A stretch of 64,000 bases of DNA from Butyricicoccus pullicaecorum (GTDB lineage: Bacteria > Bacillota > Clostridia > Oscillospirales > Butyricicoccaceae), in contig JAGZIN010000002.1 of assembly GCA_018366195.1 (NCBI GenBank), positions 62,001 through 126,000 on the forward strand. Direction: 5' to 3'. Positions within the stretch are counted from its first letter, which is position 1; every line of letters starts with the position of its first letter. A model generated the notes under the pieces. The model saw only the letters and a list, made by a program, of their open reading frames with translations. It made no database searches and was not told where the DNA came from. Below are positions 31,930-40,217 of the stretch, piece by piece. Position numbers and translations under genes: made by a program.

Positions 31930-33654
31930 TCATTTCTGCAACGGGTCACCGTCACTGATAACATTGGCATGAAACACCTTGTCCGGGCGCTTGCTCGACG
32001 ACTGGACAATGGTGACGGGGGCGATATGCTCCATGCCGTTCTTAAAATTTACGGCGTCCTCCAGAGTACCCGCCCGCAGGATGGCATCGACATCGGCTTG
32101 TAGCTCGATCTCCAGATGATCCTCAAAGACCTTGATCTGCCGGATGATGAGTTCCAGATCGTTGCGCTCGAGCGGGTCCTTGTTCAGAACGTCGGCAAAG
32201 ACATCCATCGCCGTGCGAGCGGCACGGTTGACCTGAATGATGGTGTTGCGCTTGTCCGACAGCATATCAATCTGGTGGCGAATGCCCTCGATCTTCTTTT
32301 GCAGCTCGGCCTCAAGTTCATCATAGGTCTCTTCTAGCAGCTCTTCCTGATCGGGGTGCTTCATCAGATCGCGGATGCGCTGGCGCTTGGTCGCCTTTAA
32401 CTCGTTCTGCAGATCGACCAGAACCTCTGCCAGATGATCGGCGCTCTGCTCGGTCTCGGTCACGTCCTCCTGCTCACGGGCGAGATCCTGATTGAGCCGC
32501 TCCAGCATGTCCGCGGAATGCTCCATTACCTGCCGGATGTAGCTTTTGAGCAACTCGTCGAGCTTGTCGGTCCGGATGTGGTGCGAGGTGCATCCCGCTC
32601 GCCCCCGACGGTGGTAGGAACCGCAGGTGTACGCACTCTTGAGATCCTTGCGGCTCATGGCAAACATGGGACTGCCGCAGTCGCCGCAGACCAGAAAACC
32701 AGAGTATACATTATCATACTTTTTGATGCCGCGATAGTGAGAGGTCGTGCGCTTTTCGCGCAGGGCGCGGGTGACCGCGAACGTGCGGTAGTCAATGATT
32801 GCTTGATGATGGTTCTCAATCACGATCTGCTCGTCCTCGGCCTGCCGTACATCCTTACCGTTGATCTTCTTGCGCGTGTACTTACCCTGACGCAGCGTGC
32901 CGATGTAAAAGTCGTTGTCCAGAATACCTTGTACGGTCACAATCGCCCAGGATGCCTTGACCGCACGCTTGTATTCCTCACCGGCCGCCTCTTTGCGGTC
33001 ACGCTCGGCCATGCGCGGGATCGGGATACCCTGCTCGGTCAGATAATTTGCGATTTTTTTGTAACCCCAGCCTTCCTCGTTGTACAGACGGAAGATCGTG
33101 CGCACAATGTCGGCCTCAGTGGGGACGATCTCAAACTCCTGCCGCTTGTTGATGATGTATCCATAGGGGGCAGCGCAGATCCACTTGCCGTCAGCCTGTC
33201 GGCGCTTGATGACATTTTTTACCTTTTTGCTGGTATCCGTGACCGGCATCTCGTTGATGAGGAACTGAAACTGGATTTTCAGCCAGTCATCATCGTTGGG
33301 AAAGTCGATGCCGTCACCGATGGAAATGATGCGCACGCCGGCATCACGCAGATCTTCCAGCTCGACCAGACCACGGCTGTTGCGGCGCGAAAAACGGGAG
33401 AAATCCTTGACGATCAGGATTTCATACTTGTGTCCCATCAGCTTTTTGCGCAGGGCCTGATAGCCCTCGCGCTGTTCAAATGTGTAACCGGAGCGGTCGC
33501 GATCCTCATAGAAGGTGAGGGTGCTGCCCGGGAATTTCTGTTTGACAAAGTCCTGAATGATCGCCTTCTGGTTTTCGATGGACACGTTGTCCCGATCCAG
33601 ATCGTCATCGACCGAAATTCGGCAGTAGCCCGCAATGTCAAATTTTTCGATCAT
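31930..33654 (-). CDS. Large serine recombinase (TnpX/phage-integrase type)
   Basis: A 574-residue site-specific recombinase. The resolvase-like catalytic domain starts at the N-terminus (IAGYCRISVDDDLDRDN; nucleophile Ser about residue 14) and contains ILIVKDFSRFSRRNSRG with the active-site arginines. The Recombinase domain follows (about 180-300), then a zinc ribbon (FLVCGDCGSPM...AGCTSH), and a long coiled coil (about 395-495). Start at ATG 33654 after GAGGTG; nine upstream codons in frame are not used. Such enzymes integrate and excise mobile elements in one direction with the help of a directionality factor. GC content is higher than in the genes on either side, and it marks the surrounding region as mobile. 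Confidence 0.93.
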   Translation of the reverse strand: MIEKFDIAGYCRISVDDDLDRDNVSIENQKAIIQDFVKQKFPGSTLTFYEDRDRSGYTFEQREGYQALRKKLMGHKYEILIVKDFSRFSRRNSRGLVELEDLRDAGVRIISIGDGIDFPNDDDWLKIQFQFLINEMPVTDTSKKVKNVIKRRQADGKWICAAPYGYIINKRQEFEIVPTEADIVRTIFRLYNEEGWGYKKIANYLTEQGIPIPRMAERDRKEAAGEEYKRAVKASWAIVTVQGILDNDFYIGTLRQGKYTRKKINGKDVRQAEDEQIVIENHHQAIIDYRTFAVTRALREKRTTSHYRGIKKYDNVYSGFLVCGDCGSPMFAMSRKDLKSAYTCGSYHRRGRAGCTSHHIRTDKLDELLKSYIRQVMEHSADMLERLNQDLAREQEDVTETEQSADHLAEVLVDLQNELKATKRQRIRDLMKHPDQEELLEETYDELEAELQKKIEGIRHQIDMLSDKRNTIIQVNRAARTAMDVFADVLNKDPLERNDLELIIRQIKVFEDHLEIELQADVDAILRAGTLEDAVNFKNGMEHIAPVTIVQSSSKRPDKVFHANVISDGDPLQK

Positions 33655-33677
33655 GATAACACCTCTTCGTCTTCCAA

Positions 33678-34145
33678 TCAATAGAATCTAGAGAAATCAG
33701 TTTCTATGTATTTTTCAAATTGCTTTTTGCAATACTCTTTCTTTTCACCAGTTTCCGGATTGATGCGGTTTCCATTAAACCAGATGCTCCTTTTTCCCGC
33801 GTTTTTACCGGTTTTATTGGTGACACACTCTTTTAGAAATTCTTCGGAAGATAAAATCCACATGGTATTGTCGAGTCGTTCTGAAAAGAAAACAAAATAA
33901 AAATTTGGCCTGAACTCGTGTGTAATTGCAGCAAATAAGGCGGCGTCGCCCTCTGCAACGGTGTTGGAACGGGCTTTGATCTGCACTTCGATAAATGTCC
34001 CATCACTCTTTTTAATGACACAGCCTACGCCGTGATCGTCTACCAGAGGAACATAACAGTCAAGACCTTCCATTAGCATTTTACCAATTAAATAGTATTC
34101 CATTCTTTTCCCGAACCCGGCTGAATGGCGAAATGCAAGCTCCAT
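33678..34145 (-). CDS. PD-(D/E)XK nuclease-like protein (DUF4365-like)
   Basis: A 155-residue protein with the core of the restriction-endonuclease-like fold: FGKRMEYYLIGKMLMEGLDC, then PLVDDHGVGCVIKK (metal Asp) and GTFIEVQIKARS (E-x-Q/E-x-K type). This arrangement is found in DUF4365-like proteins of mobile elements; whether it cuts DNA is not known. The C-terminal half (FVFFSERLDNTMWIL) is the usual substrate-side beta sheet. RBS AAAGGAG before ATG 34145. It ends 23 nt before the recombinase start and is probably in the same transcript. Confidence 0.65.
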   Translation of the reverse strand: MELAFRHSAGFGKRMEYYLIGKMLMEGLDCYVPLVDDHGVGCVIKKSDGTFIEVQIKARSNTVAEGDAALFAAITHEFRPNFYFVFFSERLDNTMWILSSEEFLKECVTNKTGKNAGKRSIWFNGNRINPETGEKKEYCKKQFEKYIETDFSRFY

Positions 34146-34164
34146 TTGACTTACTCCTTTCTAT

Positions 34165-34380
34165 TTAGCCATTGCTCCATCGCATGGTTAAATTTTTAGA
34201 TGTATTCTTCGTCCTGATTTTACAGAACTCAATATAGATCTCGCTGACCTTTTTGTTGAGGTAGTTCTTTGCCACCGACATATCGCTTCAGAGGATTTTT
34301 CTGCCCGACGTATTTGCCGGGAACCCTATGGACGAACTGTCGAGATTTTCTCGGTAGTTGACTTGGGGGGATTGTTCCAT
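34165..34380 (-). other. Two very short reading frames in a 365-nt gap
   Basis: GGGGAGGG lies just before ATG 34380, which opens a 30-codon frame (EQSPQVNYRENLDSSSIGFP) ending at 34288. A second frame of 38 codons starts at ATG 34281 and stops at 34165 (SVAKNYLNKKVSEIYIEFCK). Both read like protein, and together they may be the remains of one gene with an indel near 34285. I cannot assign a family. Confidence 0.35.
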
Positions 34381-34510
34381 GATGCCCTCCCCTTATCAAC
34401 ACAAAACAAAATTTGAATTTATATTACAGATAACATTGTAAAACAGATTGCGGTAAATTGCAAGCACCGCGTGAAACAACAGGGCAGCAGTTTTTGGCTG
34501 CTGCCCGATA

Positions 34511-34765
34511 TCACATGAATATGGCTGACTGACGCTGCTTTTGTACCTCCTGTTCGGCGAGGCGCTTGCGGTTATAGATCAATAAATCGCGCGTTTGCTG
34601 GTACAAATCGCCATCGCCGGACAGGAACACCGCGACAAGATACTTCTGTGCCGTGTACCGCTGATACAGCGGCTTGAGTGACGCACGAAAAGCCGGGTCG
34701 TTTTTCTCGGCACGGGTCAGCCACAGCTCTATGGTTTTCGTTTGTTCGTTCACTTGCATCTGCAA
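34511..34765 (-). CDS. Small hypothetical protein of the ATPase operon
   Basis: An 84-residue, mostly helical protein of unknown family (TIELWLTRAEKNDPAFRASL, then AVFLSGDGDLYQQTRDLLIY, and a basic C-terminal helix). Start chosen at TTG 34765, 10 nt after GGAGG; the frame is open upstream but overlaps the end of the ATPase gene region without similarity. It lies 120 nt after the ATPase stop and is probably co-transcribed. Seen mainly as an accessory gene partner, as far as I can tell. Confidence 0.55.
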   Translation of the reverse strand: MQMQVNEQTKTIELWLTRAEKNDPAFRASLKPLYQRYTAQKYLVAVFLSGDGDLYQQTRDLLIYNRKRLAEQEVQKQRQSAIFM

Positions 34766-34887
34766 TGGGCGTTCACCTCCGTGACAATATTTTCCACCGT
34801 TTTGAGCGGGTTTATACACCAAAACGGATTGAAAGGTCTGAGAATCCACGCGGTGCAGCTTGCAGACTGCACCGCATGGAATTGCGC

Positions 34888-36555
34888 TCAATAACGCTCT
34901 GCAGCTTGTTCCAGAATGTCAATTTTGATACAGTAGATCCGCAGCGCGTCTGAGTCATCGGACACCTTGATCTGGTAGGTCCCCTGTTCTTGAATGCACA
35001 ACGCTCCATAAGACACAAGTTCAGCAACGATGCGATTGAGGGTCCAACCCCGGTATCCGGGACTCTGGTTCACCACTTGTTGGAGCGCATATGTACGAAG
35101 GCAGAGCTTGTTTTTAATCAGCAGACCGTCATATTTCAACAGTTTGCGGATCTTTTTACCTTCTGGCATCAGGTTGAATTGCTGCTTGTGGTATGCGTTC
35201 AGCAAGACGTAGGCAATGTTGCCCTCAGGTGTCAGATTGCGCACACGGGCAAGCGCTGCATTCGTTTGCTCAACCGAGTCGGCGAGCGCATGCTGGAAAT
35301 TCTGCATAAGACCGCTTGCCAAATCGTGGCGTTCGAAGCGCGTTTCAGGTATCGCTGCAAACTCCTGAAACGCCCACTGAAGTGCAGTTAGGTTGGTGCG
35401 AACACGCTGTTCGGGGCAGTTTTGCAGTGCAGGAATCTGCTCGTTGTTTTTCAGGAGATTATGTAATCGGCGGAGCAAATTTTCTGAATCGAGCAGATAA
35501 TGTTGCAAAAACAGCTCGACCGCGCCCGCCATGACGCTTGGAGTCAGTGCGTCCGGTAAGTCCAGCGGCTGTGTAATGGGAGCCATTACGCAGCGGGTCA
35601 CGTCCGAGGCGTTTTCCAGCAGGAATTCTGCGGTCATGATGACGCCAGCAACATTATGGAGCGTCATTGTCTGTCCACCGGGAGCCTTTTTAATAATCTT
35701 GGTCACGTTGGCCGCTTCGCGCACGAGCTGCGCACCCAGATCTTTGCGCCGCTGCTGAGCGGCACGGCTGGCCGAGAGGCAGAGATCGTCCACAACGATC
35801 GGAAGGTCGCGTGCACTGGCCATGGCGTCCCGGGTGGCAGCCAGAGTACTGCCGGCATCAAATAGTAATGCCGGGCGGTCGGTGTCGGCGTTGTTTACGA
35901 AACCGGCAACACGCCGTGCAAGGGTGGTCTTGCCCAGACCCTGTGCACCCGTAATGTACAAAACCGCTTGTAGGTCAACGCCGGACTCGATAACTGCCGA
36001 GCGAACGGTGGTCAGCAGCGTGTACGCCGTGGTCAGCAGCACCGCAGATGGCTGCTCCATGAGAATTTTGGCCAGGATGATGCACGCGTCGGATGTACTG
36101 AACGGGACGTTCCATGAACACATAGGGTCAGCGATACACCGGTTACCCTTGTATCCGAGGACGCGATTGCCGAGTATGACGCAGGTCGCTCCATCACCGA
36201 GATGCACGATGCCATTTTCGGCAAAATAGTATGATTTAGAGGTGCAATTATCGGGAGATTCGAGGAATTTCTGCATATTTTCGAACATATACACATCGAA
36301 CAGGGAATGGTGACGAGACGATGCGCACTGGAACAGAGGAATGGCTCGGTGCAGCGCCCTGTACCCGAGATCGCCCACCGCGACATCGACGCATTGGTCG
36401 ACCAAGCTGCCAATGCGGATGCGGACGAGAAGATTCGACGGGGTAGAGTTACCCGGGCGATAGTATGCCTGTACAATCTCCGGGATACCGTTGCAAATCA
36501 TGCGGTCACCGATGAACAAACCGCGGCCTTCAACAACAGTTACTTTTTTACTCAT
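34888..36555 (-). CDS. P-loop ATPase of mobile-element type, DUF927-like
   Basis: A 555-residue protein. Walker A is YITGAQGLGKTTLARR (about 203-211) and Walker B LPIVVDDLC (about 251-258), framed by LLFDAGSTLAATRDAMASAR and the sensor-like MTLHNVAGVIMTAEFLLENA. This spacing, with a possible Arg finger in the C-terminal half, resembles DUF927-type helicase/primase-associated ATPases of plasmids and prophages. The N-terminal 190 residues and C-terminal winged-helix-like end (RTYALQQVVNQSPGYRGWTL) are specific to this protein. It begins with GGAGGAG before ATG 36555, overlapping the upstream small gene by 8 nt. Likely role: DNA replication or maintenance of the element. Confidence 0.7.
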   Translation of the reverse strand: MSKKVTVVEGRGLFIGDRMICNGIPEIVQAYYRPGNSTPSNLLVRIRIGSLVDQCVDVAVGDLGYRALHRAIPLFQCASSRHHSLFDVYMFENMQKFLESPDNCTSKSYYFAENGIVHLGDGATCVILGNRVLGYKGNRCIADPMCSWNVPFSTSDACIILAKILMEQPSAVLLTTAYTLLTTVRSAVIESGVDLQAVLYITGAQGLGKTTLARRVAGFVNNADTDRPALLFDAGSTLAATRDAMASARDLPIVVDDLCLSASRAAQQRRKDLGAQLVREAANVTKIIKKAPGGQTMTLHNVAGVIMTAEFLLENASDVTRCVMAPITQPLDLPDALTPSVMAGAVELFLQHYLLDSENLLRRLHNLLKNNEQIPALQNCPEQRVRTNLTALQWAFQEFAAIPETRFERHDLASGLMQNFQHALADSVEQTNAALARVRNLTPEGNIAYVLLNAYHKQQFNLMPEGKKIRKLLKYDGLLIKNKLCLRTYALQQVVNQSPGYRGWTLNRIVAELVSYGALCIQEQGTYQIKVSDDSDALRIYCIKIDILEQAAERY

Positions 36556-36784
36556 TTTCGTTCTCCTCCTCGTTCTCGATTACTGTAATGTCAGCCGGGT
36601 CGATTTCGACTGTCGGCTGGTGGTGCATCATTTCCAACTGAGCTTCCGACCGACCCAGCTTCTCGGTCATTTCAAGATTGTCGTTGTACATCTGCCTCAT
36701 CAACGGGGTCAGATCGATCTTGACGACCATGTCTTTGCGTGCCTTCTTACCTCCGGGAAAGTCGCAGATTCCGTGCTTTTTCAT
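36548..36784 (-). CDS. Small hypothetical protein upstream of the ATPase
   Basis: A 78-residue acidic protein (HGICDFPGGKKARKDMVVKI, then LGRSEAQLEMMHHQPTVEID and a Glu-rich tail). AAGGAGATATCA precedes ATG 36784. The middle is a short coiled coil, which suggests a partner or adaptor for the ATPase whose start it overlaps. No known family. First gene of the minus-strand operon. Confidence 0.65.
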   Translation of the reverse strand: MKKHGICDFPGGKKARKDMVVKIDLTPLMRQMYNDNLEMTEKLGRSEAQLEMMHHQPTVEIDPADITVIENEEENENE

Positions 36785-36802
36785 TGATATCTCCTTAATT
36801 TG

Positions 36803-36876
36803 CTGGGGGATCTGGGCGGAATTTCCAGATCCCCCAGCGCCTGTGATGTATACCGGCGATTGTGCACGATCGCCGG
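36803..36876 (-). promoter_or_regulatory. Two perfect hairpins upstream of the ATPase operon
   Basis: A perfect 13-bp inverted repeat, CTGGGGGATCTGG / CCAGATCCCCCAG (36803-36837, 9-nt loop), is followed by a perfect 8-bp one, CCGGCGAT / ATCGCCGG (36853-36876). Neither has a T-run. They may be operators, an mRNA leader structure or part of a replication origin next to the ATPase. Confidence 0.6.
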
Positions 36877-37015
36877 ACGTGAACGTCATCGATGAGCTGG
36901 CTTTATTATGACAGATGAAGTGCCTCGGAAATAGCTTTGATTTTTTTGATCTTTTTTGAAAAAAGATGGAAAATTTTGCTGTATAGAGATTAGGCCTGAT
37001 TGCCTTTGAAAAGAT

Positions 37016-37050
37016 AAAAAGCACTGATTTGGAAATATCAGTGCTTTTCG
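37016..37050. terminator. Bidirectional terminator-like hairpin
   Basis: AAAAGCACTGAT pairs with ATCAGTGCTTTT over an 8-nt loop, with A/T runs on both sides. Confidence 0.65.
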
Positions 37051-37112
37051 AGTAAAATAAAAGGATTTTATGATAAAATAAAAATAATAAATGCATGAAA
37101 GAAGGTATCCGG

Positions 37113-39115
37113 ATGTTTGATTATCTTCCGCCATATCAAGACCCGGCAAACGTTTCCTCGGATGTTGCCGACGCACTTTATAATTTCTTTAAGCGAGTAC
37201 GTTTGTACTCCACTCGATATAACGTCAACTGGAAGAATCGCTACTGTCTGCTTCTGGAGGTGTGCGATAAATTGGAGCATATTCTGACACAAGATGAGCC
37301 TCTGTGCGATGCTTCACTTGCAGAACCTCCCGAAGATTTTCAAACGCTTTTTCAGCTTTTGACCTATACGATCTGTGATGAAGATTTCCTCTTCGATGAA
37401 GTAGGTCTGCAAATGTCACCGCGTTGGAGCGAGATTTTTGGCAGCAAGGAAAAGCCATTTGATACGTTGGATCCCAATGAAACATTTCCTGTTTTCACAC
37501 TGACTGGTTGTAAATCACGCGCCGCGGCTATAAATAGTTGGAAAATAACGCATGAAAACTGCCAAGCTTTTGGTTTTTCTATGATTGATTTGCGCAATGC
37601 GTACTTAACCATCCTCGATATTCGCAGAAAACTAAAGGAACATAAAACACAAGAACAGAATTTCCCTACAGACCCCTCATCCTGTGCGGAACCTTTTCTT
37701 TTTTAAACAATTGTTCGCTTCTATCACGATGTTTTGTAAAAAGTACGGTATTCCATCCGACTGTATTCCTTGTGAAAAGGTCAAAAACATCTATCGAATC
37801 GCCCAAGAAAACTATGTCATTCGTCAGCTAGGACCGCTCTTCTGCTTCTTCGCCATCAGATCCAATCTCAACATTTATACAGTAGATGAATTTTGTGTAG
37901 ATCTGAAACGCAATGATAGCACTTTTGCGCGTAAAAATTCCAAGCAAGAGTTCCAAAGCTCTTATAAGGCATGTCAGGAATTTGCATTGGCTACTGAGAT
38001 ATGGAACACAACCGTTTCATTGATGACTACATTCGGTGCCTTACCGGATGTAACGGTACAATACCAGCGAAATCCACACAGACTGTTGGCCGCGATACAA
38101 TATCAGCTGCAACTCAACTTGCCAAACGAAGAAGTTATAGAAGCGGCTAACATGTGTGACAAGGCTTGGCAGACCCCCTCGTTCAAGTCCAAATTGCAAC
38201 AATATAATTGCAAGTCATGTCCTGATGCGATTGTGTTGGGAGAAATCTTGAATGCATTCATCACTATTTTTTGTGCACAGACACGGAGTCTGAGCAATGA
38301 TCCTGCTATTCATAAAGCAAGAGACTTAAAACAAGCGCTGCATATCATTTATCAGTATGGTCTGGTAAATCCATGGTCTGGTAAATCCAAACTTTGTCCC
38401 TGATGAATATTCTGCAGTTGAGCTTCCGACAGATATCATAACTAATGCATCTGCACAAGCTGACTATAACTTCTCAGATCAGCAGTATGATGCCATTCAA
38501 CAGGCAATTTTACATCAATACGGTTATGAATATGACTTAAATCAGCTCGCTTTTTGGCTTATCACATTATATACGCCTTTTAATCAATCTCTTACTGAAT
38601 TCGAATCCATGCGTAAGGAATTCTATCTGCAGAAGACGGTGTTCTACATTTGTGCGAACTTAATTCACAAATCATTTGAACGATTCCGCGAATATTTTGG
38701 AATGCAGGATGCACCGCTTGCAGTATATAACTCTGATTTGCGGAAAGATATCTTAAAACTCCGGATGATCCTTGCACAGAAGCTGGATCTCTCCATGCTG
38801 CATACTTTTTTTACCAATTTTTATCATATCAGCGAATTCGCTAAAACTTCACACGGTAGAAGTGAGCTTTCTTTGGAATTTTCCAGCATAGGGTCAGCTG
38901 CCCGTCGAAATGCTATACTTGCAGAGTATGTCTTTCAATTTTGCTCGGAGCAACAAAAAATAAACTTCCCTTCTTCTTTGAAGAGCCGGTGCTACGCGGA
39001 TCACATATTGAAACAGACTGTTTTATCCGAATTTATAGACAGCGCTGAGCAGCTTGTATGTGAACGTATTTTTCAAATTTTACAGCTGGTGCTCCTGAAA
39101 CTGTATCCCCTGTAA
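37113..39115 (+). pseudogene. Large unknown protein gene broken by two frameshifts
   Basis: Three consecutive open frames (starting FDYLPPYQDPANVSS; KQLFASITMFCKKYG; KEFYLQKTVFYICAN) belong to one gene. Removing one T from the T6 run at 37700-37705 joins frames 1 and 2 (AEPFLFKQLFASITMF), and removing one copy of a 16-bp tandem duplication (38357-38388) joins frames 2 and 3 (YQYGLVNPNFVPDEYSAVEL). The corrected length, 2003 minus 17 nt, gives exactly 662 codons. I do not recognise the protein: it is helical, Cys- and aromatic-rich, and has no P-loop or membrane helix. Start at ATG 37113, seven nt after AGAAGG. It could be a phase-variable or dead accessory gene. Confidence 0.75.
38357..38388. 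repeat. 16-bp perfect tandem duplication
   Basis: ATGGTCTGGTAAATCC occurs twice without a gap (38357-38372 and 38373-38388). Sixteen is not a multiple of three, so it breaks the reading frame of the host gene. Confidence 0.97.
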
Positions 39116-39122
39116 TATGAAC

Positions 39123-39155
39123 CGGGATGAGCCTAATCAATTTAGACTCATCCCG
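39123..39155. terminator. Hairpin between convergent genes
   Basis: CGGGATGAG-c-CTAA pairs with TTAG-a-CTCATCCCG over a 5-nt loop. There is no T-run, but the position between convergent transcripts suggests an end signal. Confidence 0.5.
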
Positions 39156-39168
39156 ACGTTCAATTCTT

Positions 39169-39249
39169 TCACTCGACCGTACTGTCGTCCTTGTCTTCCA
39201 GCAGGTCGATAATCTCACCGATCACGACCAGAATGGTACCCAGACCCAT
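39169..39249 (-). CDS. 26-residue peptide downstream of the amidotransferase
   Basis: A reading frame of 27 codons with a strong ribosome site (AAAGGGGAG) before ATG 39249, 20 nt after the stop of the amidotransferase gene and in the same operon. The peptide is MGLGTILVVIGEIIDLLEDK followed by DDSTVE: a short hydrophobic helix and an acidic C-terminus. Position and ribosome site argue that it is expressed. Its role is unknown; it could be a small membrane peptide, or a substrate of the amidoligase pair, whose acidic side chains or C-terminal carboxylate would suit amide formation. The latter is speculation. Confidence 0.55.
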   Translation of the reverse strand: MGLGTILVVIGEIIDLLEDKDDSTVE

Positions 39250-39269
39250 AGGTTCACTCCCCTTTCTCA

Positions 39270-40217
39270 TTAGTAGTACGCGTATAACAACTCAGCCGCC
39301 GCTTCGTGCAGCAATGCCGGGTCATAGAGCAGCTCTTCGATTTCGCACGGATCGTACCCCAGATCGAGCAGTGCCAGCACTTCATCTTCGGATACTCCCA
39401 TAGATTTCGCGGCCTGAATCAGAAGGTCGGTTTGCCCGTCTATCGCTTCCGGCTCGTCCACTTTATCAAACCATGAAAGCATGCGAAATCTGGGATTGCG
39501 CCAGAAGTGCTCAAAACTGCGACTTGGAGTGAAATACGCCAAGCTGCGTTGTCCCGTCCGATCGATCTTCAAAATATCGCCCTCCTTGGCATGGATTGCT
39601 TCCCGGTGGTGCAGGTGCAGCTTTCGCATCGCCCGCCGCAGAATTTCTTCGGTCGAGGCGTACCGGTAAAAGCCACCGAAGTCAAAGATCGCGAGCGGGT
39701 TGTCGCCACGAACAAAATATAGGTTGTCGTCCCGGTCAAGGACCGTAAACACAAAAGAACCCGGGGTTTTCTCCGCCATCGCGCTGATGGTCGTGAAGTC
39801 CAGGGTTTTCTGTTGTTCGAGCAGCTGCACAGCGACATAGCTGTCGGTCTGAATATGAGTATCCGGCAGCTTCTCGGTCTGTCGAAGCTCTTTATCATTC
39901 CAGAGCACACCATTGTGCGCCAAGGCAAAAGAGCCGATTGACCATGGGTGATTGTTGAAGTTGTCTGCCGGTCTGCCTTGAGTGGCAAGCCGGGTGTGTC
40001 CCATGACGACATAAACCCCGTTGGGTACATGGAATTTGAGCTTATGCGCGGCGAGCGGACGCTTATAGACTTTGATGCTGCCGCCGAAGTTGTAGGCAAT
40101 ACCGGTCGCGTCAGTTCCGCGCACCTCGCATTCCTTGCCAAGCACCTGCAAAATCCGGTTTTTCTGCCGTGTTGTGAGTGTGTTTTGGTAGTCGATCAGC
40201 CCAAACAAGCTGCACAT
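39270..40217 (-). CDS. Class II glutamine amidotransferase (Ntn-type), stand-alone
   Basis: A 315-residue protein that starts Met-Cys, leaving Cys2 as the N-terminal nucleophile. The GATase II domain shows GHTRLATQGRPADNFNNHPW, FALAHNGVLWND and the Thr-Asp-Ser of IQTDSYVAV, all present in the glutaminase half of GlmS-type enzymes; no synthase domain follows. It hydrolyses glutamine to give ammonia or acts as a related amidohydrolase. The C-terminal 90 residues are specific (RSFEHFWRNPRFRMLSWFDK). The ATG abuts the stop of the amidoligase gene, so the two are tightly coupled. Such amidotransferase-amidoligase pairs have been described as a class in comparative genomics of peptide and metabolite modification. 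Confidence 0.82.
   Translation of the reverse strand: MCSLFGLIDYQNTLTTRQKNRILQVLGKECEVRGTDATGIAYNFGGSIKVYKRPLAAHKLKFHVPNGVYVVMGHTRLATQGRPADNFNNHPWSIGSFALAHNGVLWNDKELRQTEKLPDTHIQTDSYVAVQLLEQQKTLDFTTISAMAEKTPGSFVFTVLDRDDNLYFVRGDNPLAIFDFGGFYRYASTEEILRRAMRKLHLHHREAIHAKEGDILKIDRTGQRSLAYFTPSRSFEHFWRNPRFRMLSWFDKVDEPEAIDGQTDLLIQAAKSMGVSEDEVLALLDLGYDPCEIEELLYDPALLHEAAAELLYAYY

Noticed and set aside
32434..33684. A 416-codon plus-strand frame opposite the serine recombinase
   Set aside because: Antisense shadow of a gene with a complete set of family motifs on the minus strand.
29540..34332. GGAACCCTATG at about 29544 and 34319 as possible attachment cores
   Set aside because: An 11-mer match only, the second copy is inside the element and not at a boundary; chance is likely.
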